Source: a virus. Taken from it: 33,802 bases of DNA. A program made the translations under genes and the position numbers. The notes under the pieces are model-generated. The model made no database searches. It was not told where the DNA came from and was given only the letters and a program-made list of their open reading frames with translations. The stretch lies in IMG/VR virus record IMGVR_UViG_3300021959_000192, positions 1 through 33,802 of that record, one strand, 5' to 3'. Below are positions 9,335-21,400 of the stretch, piece by piece; position 1 is the stretch's first letter, and each line of letters starts with the position of its first letter.

Positions 9335-10243
9335 CTATATTTGTTTAAATTCTACGTCTAACATACTGTAATCTACCGTATCGTAACCATCTCTTGTTCC
9401 AACTGCTTCTTGTGGAATTTCATCAGACATTACACCTTGGAACAATCCTCTACCATATTTGGAATCTTTATATTCGAAACTGTATATATTTAATCCACTA
9501 GGTGATTCACCAATTTTGTTTATGTTCTTTTTAAGTTTTCTATCAGACATACTAGTTGCACCTTGGATACCAGCCGATGTTATTTGTGCGGCCGCACCAA
9601 CTTGTGAATTAAGCATACTTGCTTGAGCACCAAAACCAGCCATTTGATTTGCATAAGCCGATTGCACGCCAGCATTCGCACCAGCCATACCACCATACTC
9701 TATACCTAACAAGGTAGATTGCCTACCCATTTCAGCTGATTGAACCATAGCAGCACCACCTCTTTCTGTCATATCTGCTTGTCCAGCACCTTGTCTTTCC
9801 ATTTGTTGAAGAGTCATAGCTCCTTGTCTAGACATTATCGTGTTTTGTCTTTCTTGTTGGGATATACCAGCCGCTATTTGCTGTGTTTGTAATTGACCTT
9901 GATTTGCCATAGCTTGAGCTAAACCAGCTACACCAGAGCTACCAGCAGAACCTCTTAAAGTTTGCATTATGTTAGCTCTTTGTTGTTGCCCTTGCTCTTT
10001 CTGAAAATTAGCAGCACGCATGTCGACTTGCATGTCTTCATAGAAGTTCTCCATCCCAGCAAACTGATTTTTCATATCAGCGTAAGGGTTTTTAAACTCA
10101 AACTGTCTGTACTTATCTTTTTGTTCTTGTAAAAGTTCTCTCTGTACGGTTTGTTCTTCGTTATATCTTTTCAGCTGCGCCTCAGTAGCATCGAACATCT
10201 TTTCGCTAAGCTGATTTTGTTTATTTTTAGCGTTTTTCCCCAT
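9335..10243 (-). CDS. Internal-protein-like protein with short C-terminal S74-type domain (302 aa)
   Basis: Residues 1-100 are charged and helical. Residues 100-230 are rich in Gln, Met, Ala and Gly, with no fibre-type beta repeats, so this part looks more like a small internal or pore-forming virion protein than a tail spike. The last 70 residues begin SDRKLKKNI and continue through GLNIYSFEYKD and FQGVMSDE. This is the signature of the S74 intramolecular chaperone family found at the ends of endosialidases and tail fibres. Ser233 and Lys238 have the Ser/Lys+5 spacing of the self-cleavage dyad, with cleavage expected just before Ser233. The domain is short for the family. The gene overlaps the acetyltransferase gene by 17 bases, consistent with translational coupling. 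Confidence 0.82.
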   Translation of the reverse strand: MGKNAKNKQNQLSEKMFDATEAQLKRYNEEQTVQRELLQEQKDKYRQFEFKNPYADMKNQFAGMENFYEDMQVDMRAANFQKEQGQQQRANIMQTLRGSAGSSGVAGLAQAMANQGQLQTQQIAAGISQQERQNTIMSRQGAMTLQQMERQGAGQADMTERGGAAMVQSAEMGRQSTLLGIEYGGMAGANAGVQSAYANQMAGFGAQASMLNSQVGAAAQITSAGIQGATSMSDRKLKKNINKIGESPSGLNIYSFEYKDSKYGRGLFQGVMSDEIPQEAVGTRDGYDTVDYSMLDVEFKQI

Positions 10244-10694
10244 AGTTTTTATCTATTTTTTTCAAGTTGTTTGTTAGATATTTGAAAGCCTCATATCTAG
10301 CCGGTGACATATCCCACCCTAAGTTTTTATGTATGTCTGATATATGTTTATCACCACAAACAGTGAATAGCTGTAGCACACCATATTTTTCAGCTTCTTT
10401 TTCTACGTTAGTAATCAACGTTTCTATTAACTCTCTTCTATCTTTTTCTCTGTATTTTGGATTCGAAACCAAATATGTTGTCCAAGCTACAGCTGGTATG
10501 TCATATGATAATATTAGAAAAGTAGCCGCAACAGGTGTGTTGTTTTTTTCAATTATAAAACATCTCTCATCTTTCGGTAGAAAACCTCTTCTTATTGGTT
10601 CTGCGTCAAAAGAACCCCACCACCATTTCCACCAATCAACACATGTTTCATAGTCTCCTTCTTTAAAGGATCTAAAAGTTATGTTATCACTCAT
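10227..10694 (-). CDS. GNAT-like N-acetyltransferase (155 aa)
   Basis: Length and strand order fit a GNAT fold. The N-terminus reads ITFRSFKEGDYETCVDWW, the usual beta1-alpha1 opening. Strand beta4 is seen as AVAWTTYLVSNP (69-79), and the final strand and helix contain LFTVCGDKHISDIHKNLGW (109-127), with the family's typical position for the 'neighbouring residue then x-x-x-GF/W' ending. The acetyl-CoA pyrophosphate loop, normally Q/R-x-x-G-x-G/A, is replaced by KYREKDRREL (80-89), with no glycine, so activity is uncertain. A Trp cluster (DWWKWWWG, 20-27) is unusual. The protein could modify a virion or host protein, or have become structural. It sits within the tail genes, 42 bases after the 117-residue gene. 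Confidence 0.65.
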   Translation of the reverse strand: MSDNITFRSFKEGDYETCVDWWKWWWGSFDAEPIRRGFLPKDERCFIIEKNNTPVAATFLILSYDIPAVAWTTYLVSNPKYREKDRRELIETLITNVEKEAEKYGVLQLFTVCGDKHISDIHKNLGWDMSPARYEAFKYLTNNLKKIDKNYGEKR

Positions 10695-10736
10695 TTAATT
10701 TGATTTAAGTGTATTTATAGTCACACTTTTTGCCGT

Positions 10737-11090
10737 TTATTTACTACTAATAACTATTTCTGATCCAATCGCAAAAAGCTCCGCTCTTTTTTTAGAATGG
10801 TTTTGTAGAGTCACATCTGCATAATAACCCTTTAGACTAGACTCGTTTACTTTAATGTTTTTTGAAAATAGAAAATATGTATTGTCATTTATTGTAGTGC
10901 CGTAATTTGATATAATATCAGCACTAGGAGTTGTCATGACCTTAAAACTACCAGATGTTTCGTCATACATATCTACTATCTCACCCCAAACCTCTGGCTT
11001 GGTAGTAACTCCATTTACAACAGTTGCGTAGTGCAATATATCGTGAACTTGTAATGAGCTATTTCTTTTTTTATTAAATGTAATTTCCAT
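10737..11090 (-). CDS. Small virion protein of unknown function (117 aa)
   Basis: No catalytic motif is seen. The sequence alternates short beta strands (LHYATVVNG, EIVDMYDETSGSFKVM, TYFLFSKNIKVN) and ends with a conserved-looking KGYYADVTLQNHSKKRAELF segment. It looks like a small beta-sandwich or decoration protein. I recall similar small proteins next to tail genes in uncultured marine phages. Its start lies nine bases after the stop of the 435-residue gene, in an AAATAAACAATGG context without a Shine-Dalgarno sequence, so the two are probably co-translated partners. A tail or fibre accessory role is inferred only from position. Confidence 0.75.
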   Translation of the reverse strand: MEITFNKKRNSSLQVHDILHYATVVNGVTTKPEVWGEIVDMYDETSGSFKVMTTPSADIISNYGTTINDNTYFLFSKNIKVNESSLKGYYADVTLQNHSKKRAELFAIGSEIVISSK

Positions 11091-11099
11091 TGTTTATTT

Positions 11100-12407
11100 T
11101 TATGATCCAGAAACCCCCACTGTAATTATTTTATCTAAATCAAATAAAATATCTGTATTAGATTCCGGGTGTTTACTTATTGTTGCGTTAAATACCATTG
11201 TAAACTGATTGTAAATGCCTTTAAATGTTAATAATGTGCCCTTTCCTAAAGCTTGTGTTAATTGAACGGTTATAGCCCCGTCATTATCCAACGCTCCAGA
11301 ACTTGTTAAGTCAGGACAGTCTGGCGTCACAACACTAACTTTATTATCACTAGAGTTATCTACATCGAGACCTGTGTACGATATAGTGTTACCACCAGAT
11401 ATACCGTGAGTGTCGTTTAGGGTTATAGTTTGTGACGAGCCACCGGCTGAATCAGCCCTAACTGTTTTTACAAGAGTCGGAGCATAAATATAACACCCTG
11501 AATCCGCAGTGAATTTAATACCCGTGTTTAGGTAAATACTTTCACTACCATAAGCCCTAAGCGTCATCGTTTGTCCGTTTTCAAAAGCTACTTCTTTGTT
11601 AAATTCTATAATAACCTCATCTAAACCCTCTGTTATATTTGTGATATATACGTTTTCTACAGCTTGTGCAGCTTCGTTAACAGGTGTTGTTGTTGCTTTG
11701 TGGTAAAGCAATTCCATACCAACCGATATACCGTCTGAATTTGCGGCTGTCACGTACCTCGTATCTAAGCTGTTTCCATTTAAATTTACGGTTATAGCTT
11801 TTGTGGATTGTACATACCAAAACTTTTGAAATACCTCCCTGTCAATATACCCTTCGAAACCGTTTGTAGGATCGTTATTAAACTTTACAAAATTAGCTGT
11901 ATCAATCTTCAACCCAAATCCACCAGCATCTGTAGATGCGTTTTCCACTAAAAAGCTACCACTTAAACTCGCTCCCTGATTAGCCGAGCCTACTGAGGTT
12001 AAAGTAGGAAAAGTAGAGTAGTTGCTAGCGTTTAGTGTTGCTGGTTTAAAGGTTATAGTTTTTTCATCACTTTGTTTTTCTAAATTTTTTGAAATTACTT
12101 TTTTATTTATTTTTACAAAAGTTCCATCTTCAGCTATAAGTTTAATTACATAAGTCCCACCACCACTAGGAAAGTCGATAACATGTCTATACAAAGAAGA
12201 ACTAGACATTTTAACTTTTAAGTTATTTTTTGACGTGTGACCTAGTTCAAATAAATCGGTTTCAAAATTATAATACTTTGATGTACCATCTTCAACAACG
12301 AATACAGTAAACTCGGAATCACGCTTACCTTTCACGGTGAAAACCCTGCTCTCAGCGTTCACACCCATTAAAGAGGTATCCATTAATAAATTAGTTATTT
12401 TACCCAT
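11100..12407 (-). CDS. Beta-rich virion protein, possible tail or fibre component (435 aa)
   Basis: No recognised family. Almost the whole length is alternating short beta strands with Ser/Thr/Gly/Asn turns, typical of phage surface proteins. Residues 1-110 (opening MGKITNLLMDTSLMG) look like one beta domain, and the rest carries strands such as GTYVIKLIAEDG, AITVNLNG, EVIIEFNKEVAF and SQTITLNDTHG. There is no signal peptide or membrane segment, and Cys is nearly absent. It lies 42 bases downstream of the giant nozzle-like gene and upstream of the 117-residue gene. A tail-associated or receptor-binding role is plausible from context but not shown. Confidence 0.75.
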   Translation of the reverse strand: MGKITNLLMDTSLMGVNAESRVFTVKGKRDSEFTVFVVEDGTSKYYNFETDLFELGHTSKNNLKVKMSSSSLYRHVIDFPSGGGTYVIKLIAEDGTFVKINKKVISKNLEKQSDEKTITFKPATLNASNYSTFPTLTSVGSANQGASLSGSFLVENASTDAGGFGLKIDTANFVKFNNDPTNGFEGYIDREVFQKFWYVQSTKAITVNLNGNSLDTRYVTAANSDGISVGMELLYHKATTTPVNEAAQAVENVYITNITEGLDEVIIEFNKEVAFENGQTMTLRAYGSESIYLNTGIKFTADSGCYIYAPTLVKTVRADSAGGSSQTITLNDTHGISGGNTISYTGLDVDNSSDNKVSVVTPDCPDLTSSGALDNDGAITVQLTQALGKGTLLTFKGIYNQFTMVFNATISKHPESNTDILFDLDKIITVGVSGS

Positions 12408-12449
12408 ATTGTAAATGTCTGTTATTGTTTATTTTTACTATTTCAAATG

Positions 12450-15400
12450 TTAATAAGGATCTCCCTCGGTTGATGTTGGTGATATATTGTTAATACTACC
12501 TATTTTTCCAATACCTTGAACGCTAAATTTTGACGCATCTAGTTTACCAGTAATTTGCTTGCCTCTTATATAACCAAACCACTTACCTTCTTTTTTAATA
12601 AAGTCTAATAATACACCGTCGTCCATATCTGTCTTCATATCTACACATTTCCAACCATCAACGTTAGGGTATGAACCTGTGGTGTGGTCATTTAAAGCCC
12701 ACGCTATAGCATTGTTTTGGTTTACAAGTTTTGGATTTGCTAAAGCAGCTCCGCCTGGGTTGTTGACTTGAGCTTGGCTACCCTCGTAGTTTATTGTCTT
12801 AAACGTTTTTACAACGTTTGGCTCTACGTTTATAACAGCTACTATTTCAGAGTAATTATGCTGTGAAACTGGTAGGTGATCATAAAAGTGGTTGTAATTT
12901 TCAGCATCACTATAGTTGCAATCGTCCCAGTGTACATTATCTTCGTTTAGCTTTAGCGGTTTGTGGTGTTGATATAAATAACCGTCTTTAAGCGTGAAGT
13001 ATTTTTTAGATACACTTAAACCACCTTCTGGTATAAAAGACTTAAAGCTAGTCCAACCTTTAACATCTTCGCTAAATGTTAATGTTGTCTCTGGATAAAC
13101 AGGTACATCATCATCATTTCCAGGTATTCCATCTGGACCCGGAGTCATCTCCACGTCATAAACACGTTTCATAGATATATCATCTATCCAACCTGTTAAA
13201 TCATTAGGGTCACTACCATCTCTTCTAATAACTAAAGTATCTCTAAGAGCTTCGACATTTTGGTCTTGGTACTCTGAGTAAGCAATATCAGCACCAATTT
13301 CAACAATTTTAGTTACTCTCCACCACATGAAGTTCCCGGCACCGTCATTAACAGCTGTTTTTGTGTAATTAGCGTTATTCATGTTGGTTGAATTACCGTC
13401 ACCAATATCATTTATTCTAAAACCATAACCAGAACCGTTAAAGTAATACATATGCATCATACCAGTACCAGTAACAGGCGTGAGAGTGCCGTTGATATCT
13501 ACATATTGTTCCATTTTAAAGTTAAAGCTAATTTCATATTTCTCATATCTATTTATAACTTTATCTATATATTGATTAGCAGATATCATCACGTTTCCAT
13601 TACCAAAACTAGAATCGAAATTAGGACAGTTCGAAAACTGTATTCTACCATCAACTCCGTCAGTACCAACCATACCATCAGGCCAATACCTATCCCACGT
13701 TATAAATTGTTCAGAAGTAGAGTCAAAGCCGTTAAAATTCCAAGAACCAGCCTGACCTCCAGAGAATATAGTTTCTGATTGTGTTAGGTAAATCTCAGAA
13801 ACACCACAAGAAAGAGGGGTAGTGTCAGAGTTGTAAAACCCAATTGAATTTGCAACGCCCGCACTTTGGTTAGTGTTACTCCAACCAGCATCACCATACT
13901 CCTTGAAAAACGGAGCAGCGTAAGCGCCATTATCATCTTCAATACTCCAATCACCGTCTTTAGTACCGGTCATATTGAATTTAATCTTATAATCTCCCTC
14001 GTGTTCTATTTGTGCTAAGAACCCAGTAAACTCGGTAGCTCCTAAACTAGCATTATATGGATCTCCAGGAGGCCCAGTAACTTTAACGCCAAGTCTACCA
14101 TTGAACGCATTTGTTTTTGGATTTGCAGCTAATTTAAAGTTAAGTATCCAACCACTACCAGTATTTGTGATCTCTTTACCAGCAGCAAAAACTTGATTCC
14201 ACCAACTTTCTCTCCAACCAGAGGTTCCGTTTAGATAATTATTTCCTGATTTACACTCATCATAACAAAGCATTCCTTGACGGTAGTATAACTTTGACTC
14301 TGTAAAAGCATTTATTTGCAAGTGGTGATCAGTATCACCATAAATAGCTCTATCCCAACTTGTAGCGGAGCCAGTGCCATTTATATAAGAAACTTTTTTA
14401 CAAATAATTTTATCAACGTATATTCTACTAGCTGTAGTTTGATTCCAATTATAAAACCTTAACGTTATCTCATCAAGTTTTGTTGGAGCTGTGTTTACCC
14501 AGCTATTAGAATCTAATTTAAATACGGTTCTTAAAACCCACTTATCATTAGTGTTGGTAGTGTTGTTCGTAACGTCATACGTTGTTGTGTTGTACTTAGT
14601 CCTAAACACTGGAGCGCATCTAGCGTGTCGTCCTTGACCACTACTTGAAGCCGTGCCATTACCTGTGGTTCCATAGCCACCACTTTCACCAAGGTTAACA
14701 CCCATTGGGTCGTTAGTATCACAAACACCCATAACCTCAACACTACCACCGTTGTTAAAATACGTTGGCATGTTATTAGCATCGTAAACACCGGGGTGTT
14801 GTTCGTCGTTCAACTCAATATCCACCATGTACCACTTACCAACCTCAAGCTGTTCACCCGCGCTTAAAGGAAAAGTCTGACTGTAAGAGGCAGAGCTGTT
14901 TGAGTTTGTATAAGTCACCCAATAATCAGCCACCCAATCAGTGTGTATTTTTGTACAATCCGCATGATAACCTAAACCATTAGTACCTAAACTTCCAGTT
15001 GAGTTTTCTATTGGTGGTATGAACGAGTTACCATCACCATCTACAAGACCTGTTTTGCTAAAGTAACCAGAGTCAGAGTGAATAGCATTGGTACTAGAGC
15101 TGTTTCCGTAATTACCTTCTTGAGGATCTTGTCCACTTGGATCAACTCCTGGTTCAAACCAATTTACCTGAGTACTAGTGAGTGTACCATCAATTTGACT
15201 AGTTCTATATGCGTCTTTAGGGATAGCCGTTCTATTATTACCAAAGTAATTAGCGGTCATAGTGTTATACCAATTATTATGGTTAGACCCCGTGTTATGA
15301 TTAGCTCTCTGCCAAGTCTCACCACTGTGTAATACCTCTACAAAAGCAGGTACAGTTGCTGGTGGTATAGCGTCTTGTTGGAATACGGTTCCATTAGGGT

Positions 15401-18400
15401 TTTGTTGGTTCCAAAGGTTTATAGCAGCCGCGTTCACAATATAATTTCCATTACCATCTGGCGCGGCACCCGAATAAATAGCACCTAATTGAGCTGCTGT
15501 TAAGTTTTCAATAACTCCTGTAGTCGCTGGGTCATCCCAGTAAGTAACAGTTGTACCTGCGTTTCCAGGATTTCCAGTACCAGTGTTATCAACAAAAGCA
15601 GTGTGAGGAGCTGTTATACCAAAGCCTTTCATGGCTTTTACAGATTTTATTTCCCAAAGAGGGTTATTTTGTAAAGTGTATGTATTTGTGCCACTAGAAT
15701 TTTGTATCGCTACATTAGATGGGTAAATCGATGAGTGTGGACCTAAATTATTACCTATCTTTATTTGAAGATTGTCAATTACCTTCTGTTCTATTATATC
15801 CGCTGAGATCGCACTACCATCAGAAGACTGTTGGTTTCCATCTCTAAATTTAACACTAAATCCAATAACCATATCATATGCCCCATCACCTTGAAACTCC
15901 TGCCACGCTTCGGAAGAAGATGTAGTCGAGTGTACGTGTTCTTCTTTATACATCCTCGATGTATTTGGAAAAACAACTCCCGCTGCGCCTAAAAACTTTT
16001 TAACATGCACCTTGTCACCATTAGGGTAGTTTCCAGGGATAGATCTTGGTGTTGTAAAAGCCGCGCCACTATACCCAGTTGATGGGTGTGTTGCTTGCGT
16101 TGCCGCTACTAAATAACCCCCTTCGTTGATAGAGCTGTGACTACTACTCGCAATATCTCCAGTCCAATCGTTCATGTTTTGAGAAGCAAATTCACCAGGT
16201 TGAGACTGCCAGTATTTATATTGAGAATCATTATCGCCAGTAGGATTGCTAGCTTGAGAGTCACTATCAGTAAGGTTCATTACGATTTTACTTGAAGGTA
16301 TAACCACGCCGCTATCAAGTAATTGAATATATGGTGATATTGTGTTGTAGCCATAATGGGCAAAGGGTTGGTGGCCATTAGTCTCGTAAGTCATGTAGCA
16401 CCTTAGTTCTACTTGAATGTGCAACTCGTCTCCATTATAAAAAGAATTATGATGTACACCGTCCGCAGCGGCGTTAGTACCGTTTGGATACGCGCTTGAA
16501 TAATAATCACTATTTACACCACCCTCAGCATTTATATTGAAATTGTTAGCGTGGTTAGATCTACCAATATCCTCTATAATAACGTGAGATACATTTGGGT
16601 GAGGCCTGTCAAAAGCTATATAACCAGTATCTGAATTTTTAGTAATAGTTCCAGATGATTTTTTTAAATCTGCTTGAGTGAGATAGAGAGAGCCACCACC
16701 TATTGGAAAGTGTATAGTTTTTTCCACAGAAGGATTGTTACCTGACGCCCAGCCAGTTATCCCAGTTATCCCACATGGATTCGTTAAATAAGGTGCACTA
16801 CCAGTGCTACTCTCGGTTATAGTTGTAGCAAACCCATTTCCCGGCGCAAATGTTCTTTTAAATTTAGAACCAGCGACCATACCAAGTCCTTGAGTATACC
16901 AAGCGTTTCCACCAAACTCTCGAGTCATACCACTAGTATAATGCACGTACCATATAGGCGTTTGCCCAAAACCATGTTCTATTGTAGGTAGATTATCGTA
17001 AGTATCATATACAGCTGGTGAATATGGAACATCTGGGTCGTCTGCAACAAAGGGCACATAACCTTCTAAAACCTGCTGTTGTGTAGCTATAACCGCGGTT
17101 GGTATGGGGCCTGAACCACTTAAAGCCACTTGAAAATGACCTTCTGGTATTTCTGGGTGGTTTACTACTTTTACAGTATGCTTGAACTTTTGATCAATAG
17201 CATTAGAGCTTCCTCCACTAAAATTGTATAAATTACTTGTTAAAATGTTAGCTGATTGCCAAGTGTGGTTATAATCACTACCTGATACAGGCGCGCCACC
17301 AGTAACAGAGCTTAAAACCGAAACATCTAGCGTTTCGCTATCAGCACCTAACCTAAAAAATGTGTTGAATATTATGTTTTCGGTGTAAGTGTTTGCTAGT
17401 GTTATATTATAATTTTCCTTATAACTGTCATAAGTACCTATTAAAGAAGTGTGTTTAGATAGGTTGTCTCTAAACCAATCATGCATACCAGCTTTAGATA
17501 TAGGTGTTAAACCGTCTTTTGAAAGTCTTAACACAGCACCTCTTTGCTTGTCTGTAAAATAAGCTCTATAAGATTCTGCGGCAAATGATTCTGGATTTTT
17601 AGATATACCATACTCACCTTGAAACGGTACAGCTTGACCTAATACATTTTGATTAGATGTTAACTGAGCATTTCCATCAGCGTTAAATACCGCGTCTTTA
17701 TTTGCTAATATTCTTAATACTTTATCTTCACAGAAAGCAATTAAATCAGTATCCCTACTAAAAAGTTTTTGTATACTACCATATGTAGGGTTCAAGTCTT
17801 TAGTAATCTTCTCTGCCATTATAAACTGATTTAAATCGTTTATACCAGAGTTAGAGTTATATAGTCCAGAGTATATAATACCGTGCTTACGATGTTCTTC
17901 TTCATATGTTTCTTGCACTGTTGTAGAAGCTTTAACACCGTTCGCTATAAACATGTTGTTAAAGCCATCTTGTATTCTATTTGATTCTAAACCGTTTCCA
18001 AAAGAAAAACAATTATACCAAGCTAAACCAACCTGTATTTTTGCGCCTATATTTTGCTTAAAAACAAAGTTTGTTTTGTAACCAGTTGTACTGGTAACTA
18101 GTTGTTGTAACCCAGCGTTAGCAACAGTATAACTACCATCTCTTCTAATAAATTTAAATTTAATGTTAGAGTAATCAATCTCGTCACCATCAAAACCCCT
18201 GTCAAAACCAGGTTCTAAAATAGCTATATTATCCTTCCACTCTACCAAGCGAACATCGCCGTAACTCTGATTGTTAGGAGGGTTTATCATTTCAACTAAA
18301 CACCCTTTTGGAGCAAACAACTCGTTTGTGTGTTTGTTAATTCTAACAGGTATGTTGTTACTAGCTTCGTAATATATGTCTAAATCAACATCTTGTTTTT

Positions 18401-21400
18401 TAGGGCTTAGTTCCCATATAGCTGGAAACTTACTTAAATCTTTTAATACAACATCTTGTACGGGATCTAAAAACTCTATGTGAGTGTAGTTGTCAGCGTC
18501 TAAATCTGCAGACATGGTGTCGGTATTTCCCGCTCCATTGGGGTACAATGGATTACCCATGCTAGAAGTACTATTAGCCGGATTTTTATCTAATTCAATT
18601 ATATAACAAACTCTTCTATTATGAGCCGCTCCAAAATCTACAATTTTCTTTTTAAAATTCTCCTGCTGAGTATTACCATAAGCAGAGGCCAAAGTATCAG
18701 TCATAGATGTTGTGTGCTCTCCGTCTGCTTTAACATTGTTTAACCAAATCAAAGCCATATCTTCCACGCTGTTATAAGCGTCGTGCGCTACACTCGGGTC
18801 ATCCCAAACATACCCACCGTTAGCGTAAAAAAATTGATTGTGAGGTGTTCTCCAAGAAGTGTGGTTATAAAGTTTTTTTACATGAACTTTTTTGATAGTA
18901 TAGACAGCGTCGTCAAGTGTAGGGGTTTCACCCGCGCCACCCGGTGCTTTGAAGTTAAATCTAAACTTTGATCCTGCGTGTAGGTTTCTTATAAAATCAC
19001 GTATTCTATTTTCTGGATCGTTTTCAGAGTTAAACGTAGGATCCCATTGTCTTTCATGCAGCTCTCTGTAATCTAAGTCATATCCAAAACCAGAGCCAGG
19101 TCCAGGCGGCGTGCTATACACTTGGTGATCGTTATCCTCTCCGTCAGCGTAATTTCCCTCCATAGCTAGGTGGAAATGCTTAAGCGCGTCGTCATCGTCA
19201 TCACCAAACTTTTGATTTTTAGATGTTCCCGTAAAAACACCACCACCCCATATGCCCTGTAAGTTATCCATCCAAGTATTTTTACCATATAGAGTCGGCT
19301 CATCAAAATGCCAAGTATTATCGTGTAAATCTTTACCCGGCGCAAAGAAAGACAAGTGCATGAAATGCTTTTCAGTTTCATCACCAGTACTAGAGTATGT
19401 TCTGGTATCTTCGCCATTTCCATATTCAGTACCATTAAAACCACTCATCCATCTTCTAGGTCCAGTAGTGTGGTATTCGTTCGTTGTTACTAAACCTTCT
19501 AAACCATTGATGTGGTTTTCAGCTTTTTTTAGGTTGCCTGTTGTAGTTTGCGGATAATTTACCCTACTAACATTTTGCGGGACACCAACCCAACCATCGA
19601 TTTGCAACCCAACGTTACCTATAACATCCCCACTTGCATCTAAACTCTCGTCATAAACCAACCAGTTTTCATGAGAGTCTAACAGGTTTGATGTTGATAC
19701 AGTGCTAGCAGGATCGTCATTTGTAAAATAATTACCCTCGCTACCATCTACTTCGATTTCATTTTCAGTAACCTCTGTAAACCATTTTTTTAACGGTGGG
19801 TAACTCCAAGCTTTATTTAAATTATCATTACTTAACGGTAGGCTTGGGTTAAACGTGGATCCAGCCCAAGTTACACAATTATATTTCGCGTAATCACTTT
19901 CATCACTTTGTCCAGACGCCATGTGCATTGCATCTATAAACCATCTTGGTTTACCATCTAGTTCACCCAAAATATTCTCCCACATTTCATGCCAATCGGT
20001 TAGCCTAGCGGTACCACCAAGAGCATTGGTATTATTGTTATTACCTCCAGCGCTTTGTATATTGTTAGTACTGTCGTGGTGTGTTTCATCTCCAGAGTAG
20101 TTTGTTAGACCATAAGGAGCTCCACCTTGAAATGCAAATGACCAACCGCCACTCGCGGTGTTATTCTGCGTGCCGTTGGTGTGATCATCTTTCCAATGCC
20201 AAACACCATAATCAGCCATTACCTCAAACTTATCTAAATTACTTAATTCATTACCAGTTTCTACTATACTTGTTATATGGTTTTTTGATATTTTAACAAA
20301 AAACTGTCCTGAGAAATTTTCATCATCTTTTGCTACTTTTTTCTCTACTTGTAAAACCAAATCTTGGTGAACGTGAGTTTCATTTTGAGAATCTATCGCA
20401 GTGCCGTCCACGTGAGCTATATTAGCATCTTTTTCGGTTATATCTCTATTTAGTTTTAAAACATAAGTACCACCACTATTCCAACCACCAGTAACATGGT
20501 ATTTTGAAGAAGACGCTCCACCATTACGAAACCAGGATAAGTATAAGTTATCTGGAGGTGTATTAGCATCTACTCCACCAGGTATGATGTCGTCTCCAAA
20601 ACCTCCACCACCCTCTCTCCAGCTCGAGACATCAAGACAAATAGTATCTTGCATTTTATCTGGGCGATTGTTAGAATAATGAAAAAGTTTATCATACGTA
20701 CCATCAACGGTTAGTATGTCGTTTGTGTCATTTGCTGAGGTACCTAAATTAACCAACTCATATTTTATAGCCTCTGGAGCTTCGTCTTGAATGTCAATAA
20801 CAGTAAATTTGTTTTCAAAACTAATTTGTTCTTCCCCAACACCTATTTTCTTTTTTAAGATTATAGAATCTTCTTTTGATATCTTGTTTCTATCAGACGA
20901 TGGGAACGACATCCATAAATGCCCTTCTGAATTATCTAGCTCATAAGTACTTTTACCCGTCCAAGCGCGTTCCATAGTTAGATTGTAGTACTCTCCACTA
21001 TTTTCTTTTACAAAGAACTTTATTGAATCAACCCACGCTGGAAAATTACTATCAACACTAGCAATAATTTGATTTGATTTACTAGCATTTTTAGTACCAT
21101 CGTTTTCTGCCCAAGGAATATTAACAGCCGCACTATTTGATGTAAAAACAGGTGTTTCTCTACCAAACTCATCGCAATATATAACCCCTAGTTGATAATT
21201 TCTTTGAGATTTTATTGATGGTAGTCCTTTAACGTCAAAACTTCCAACAGTTTTCTTTCTATCAGTGTAATCTACAAACACTTTTGGTGTGGACCCTACA
21301 GTATAGTTTTGCAAATAGTTACCATAAATAATCCTGCTACCACTAACCTCTTGTGCTAAAGCTTTTCTAGGAACATTATCCCAAGGACGAAGCAACTGGT

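Noticed and set aside
10707-10728. Small hairpin (AAGTGT/ACACTT) between the 117-residue gene and the acetyltransferase gene
   Set aside because: Only six mostly A/T pairs with a 10-base loop and no U-tract in the coding sense; expected by chance in AT-rich DNA.
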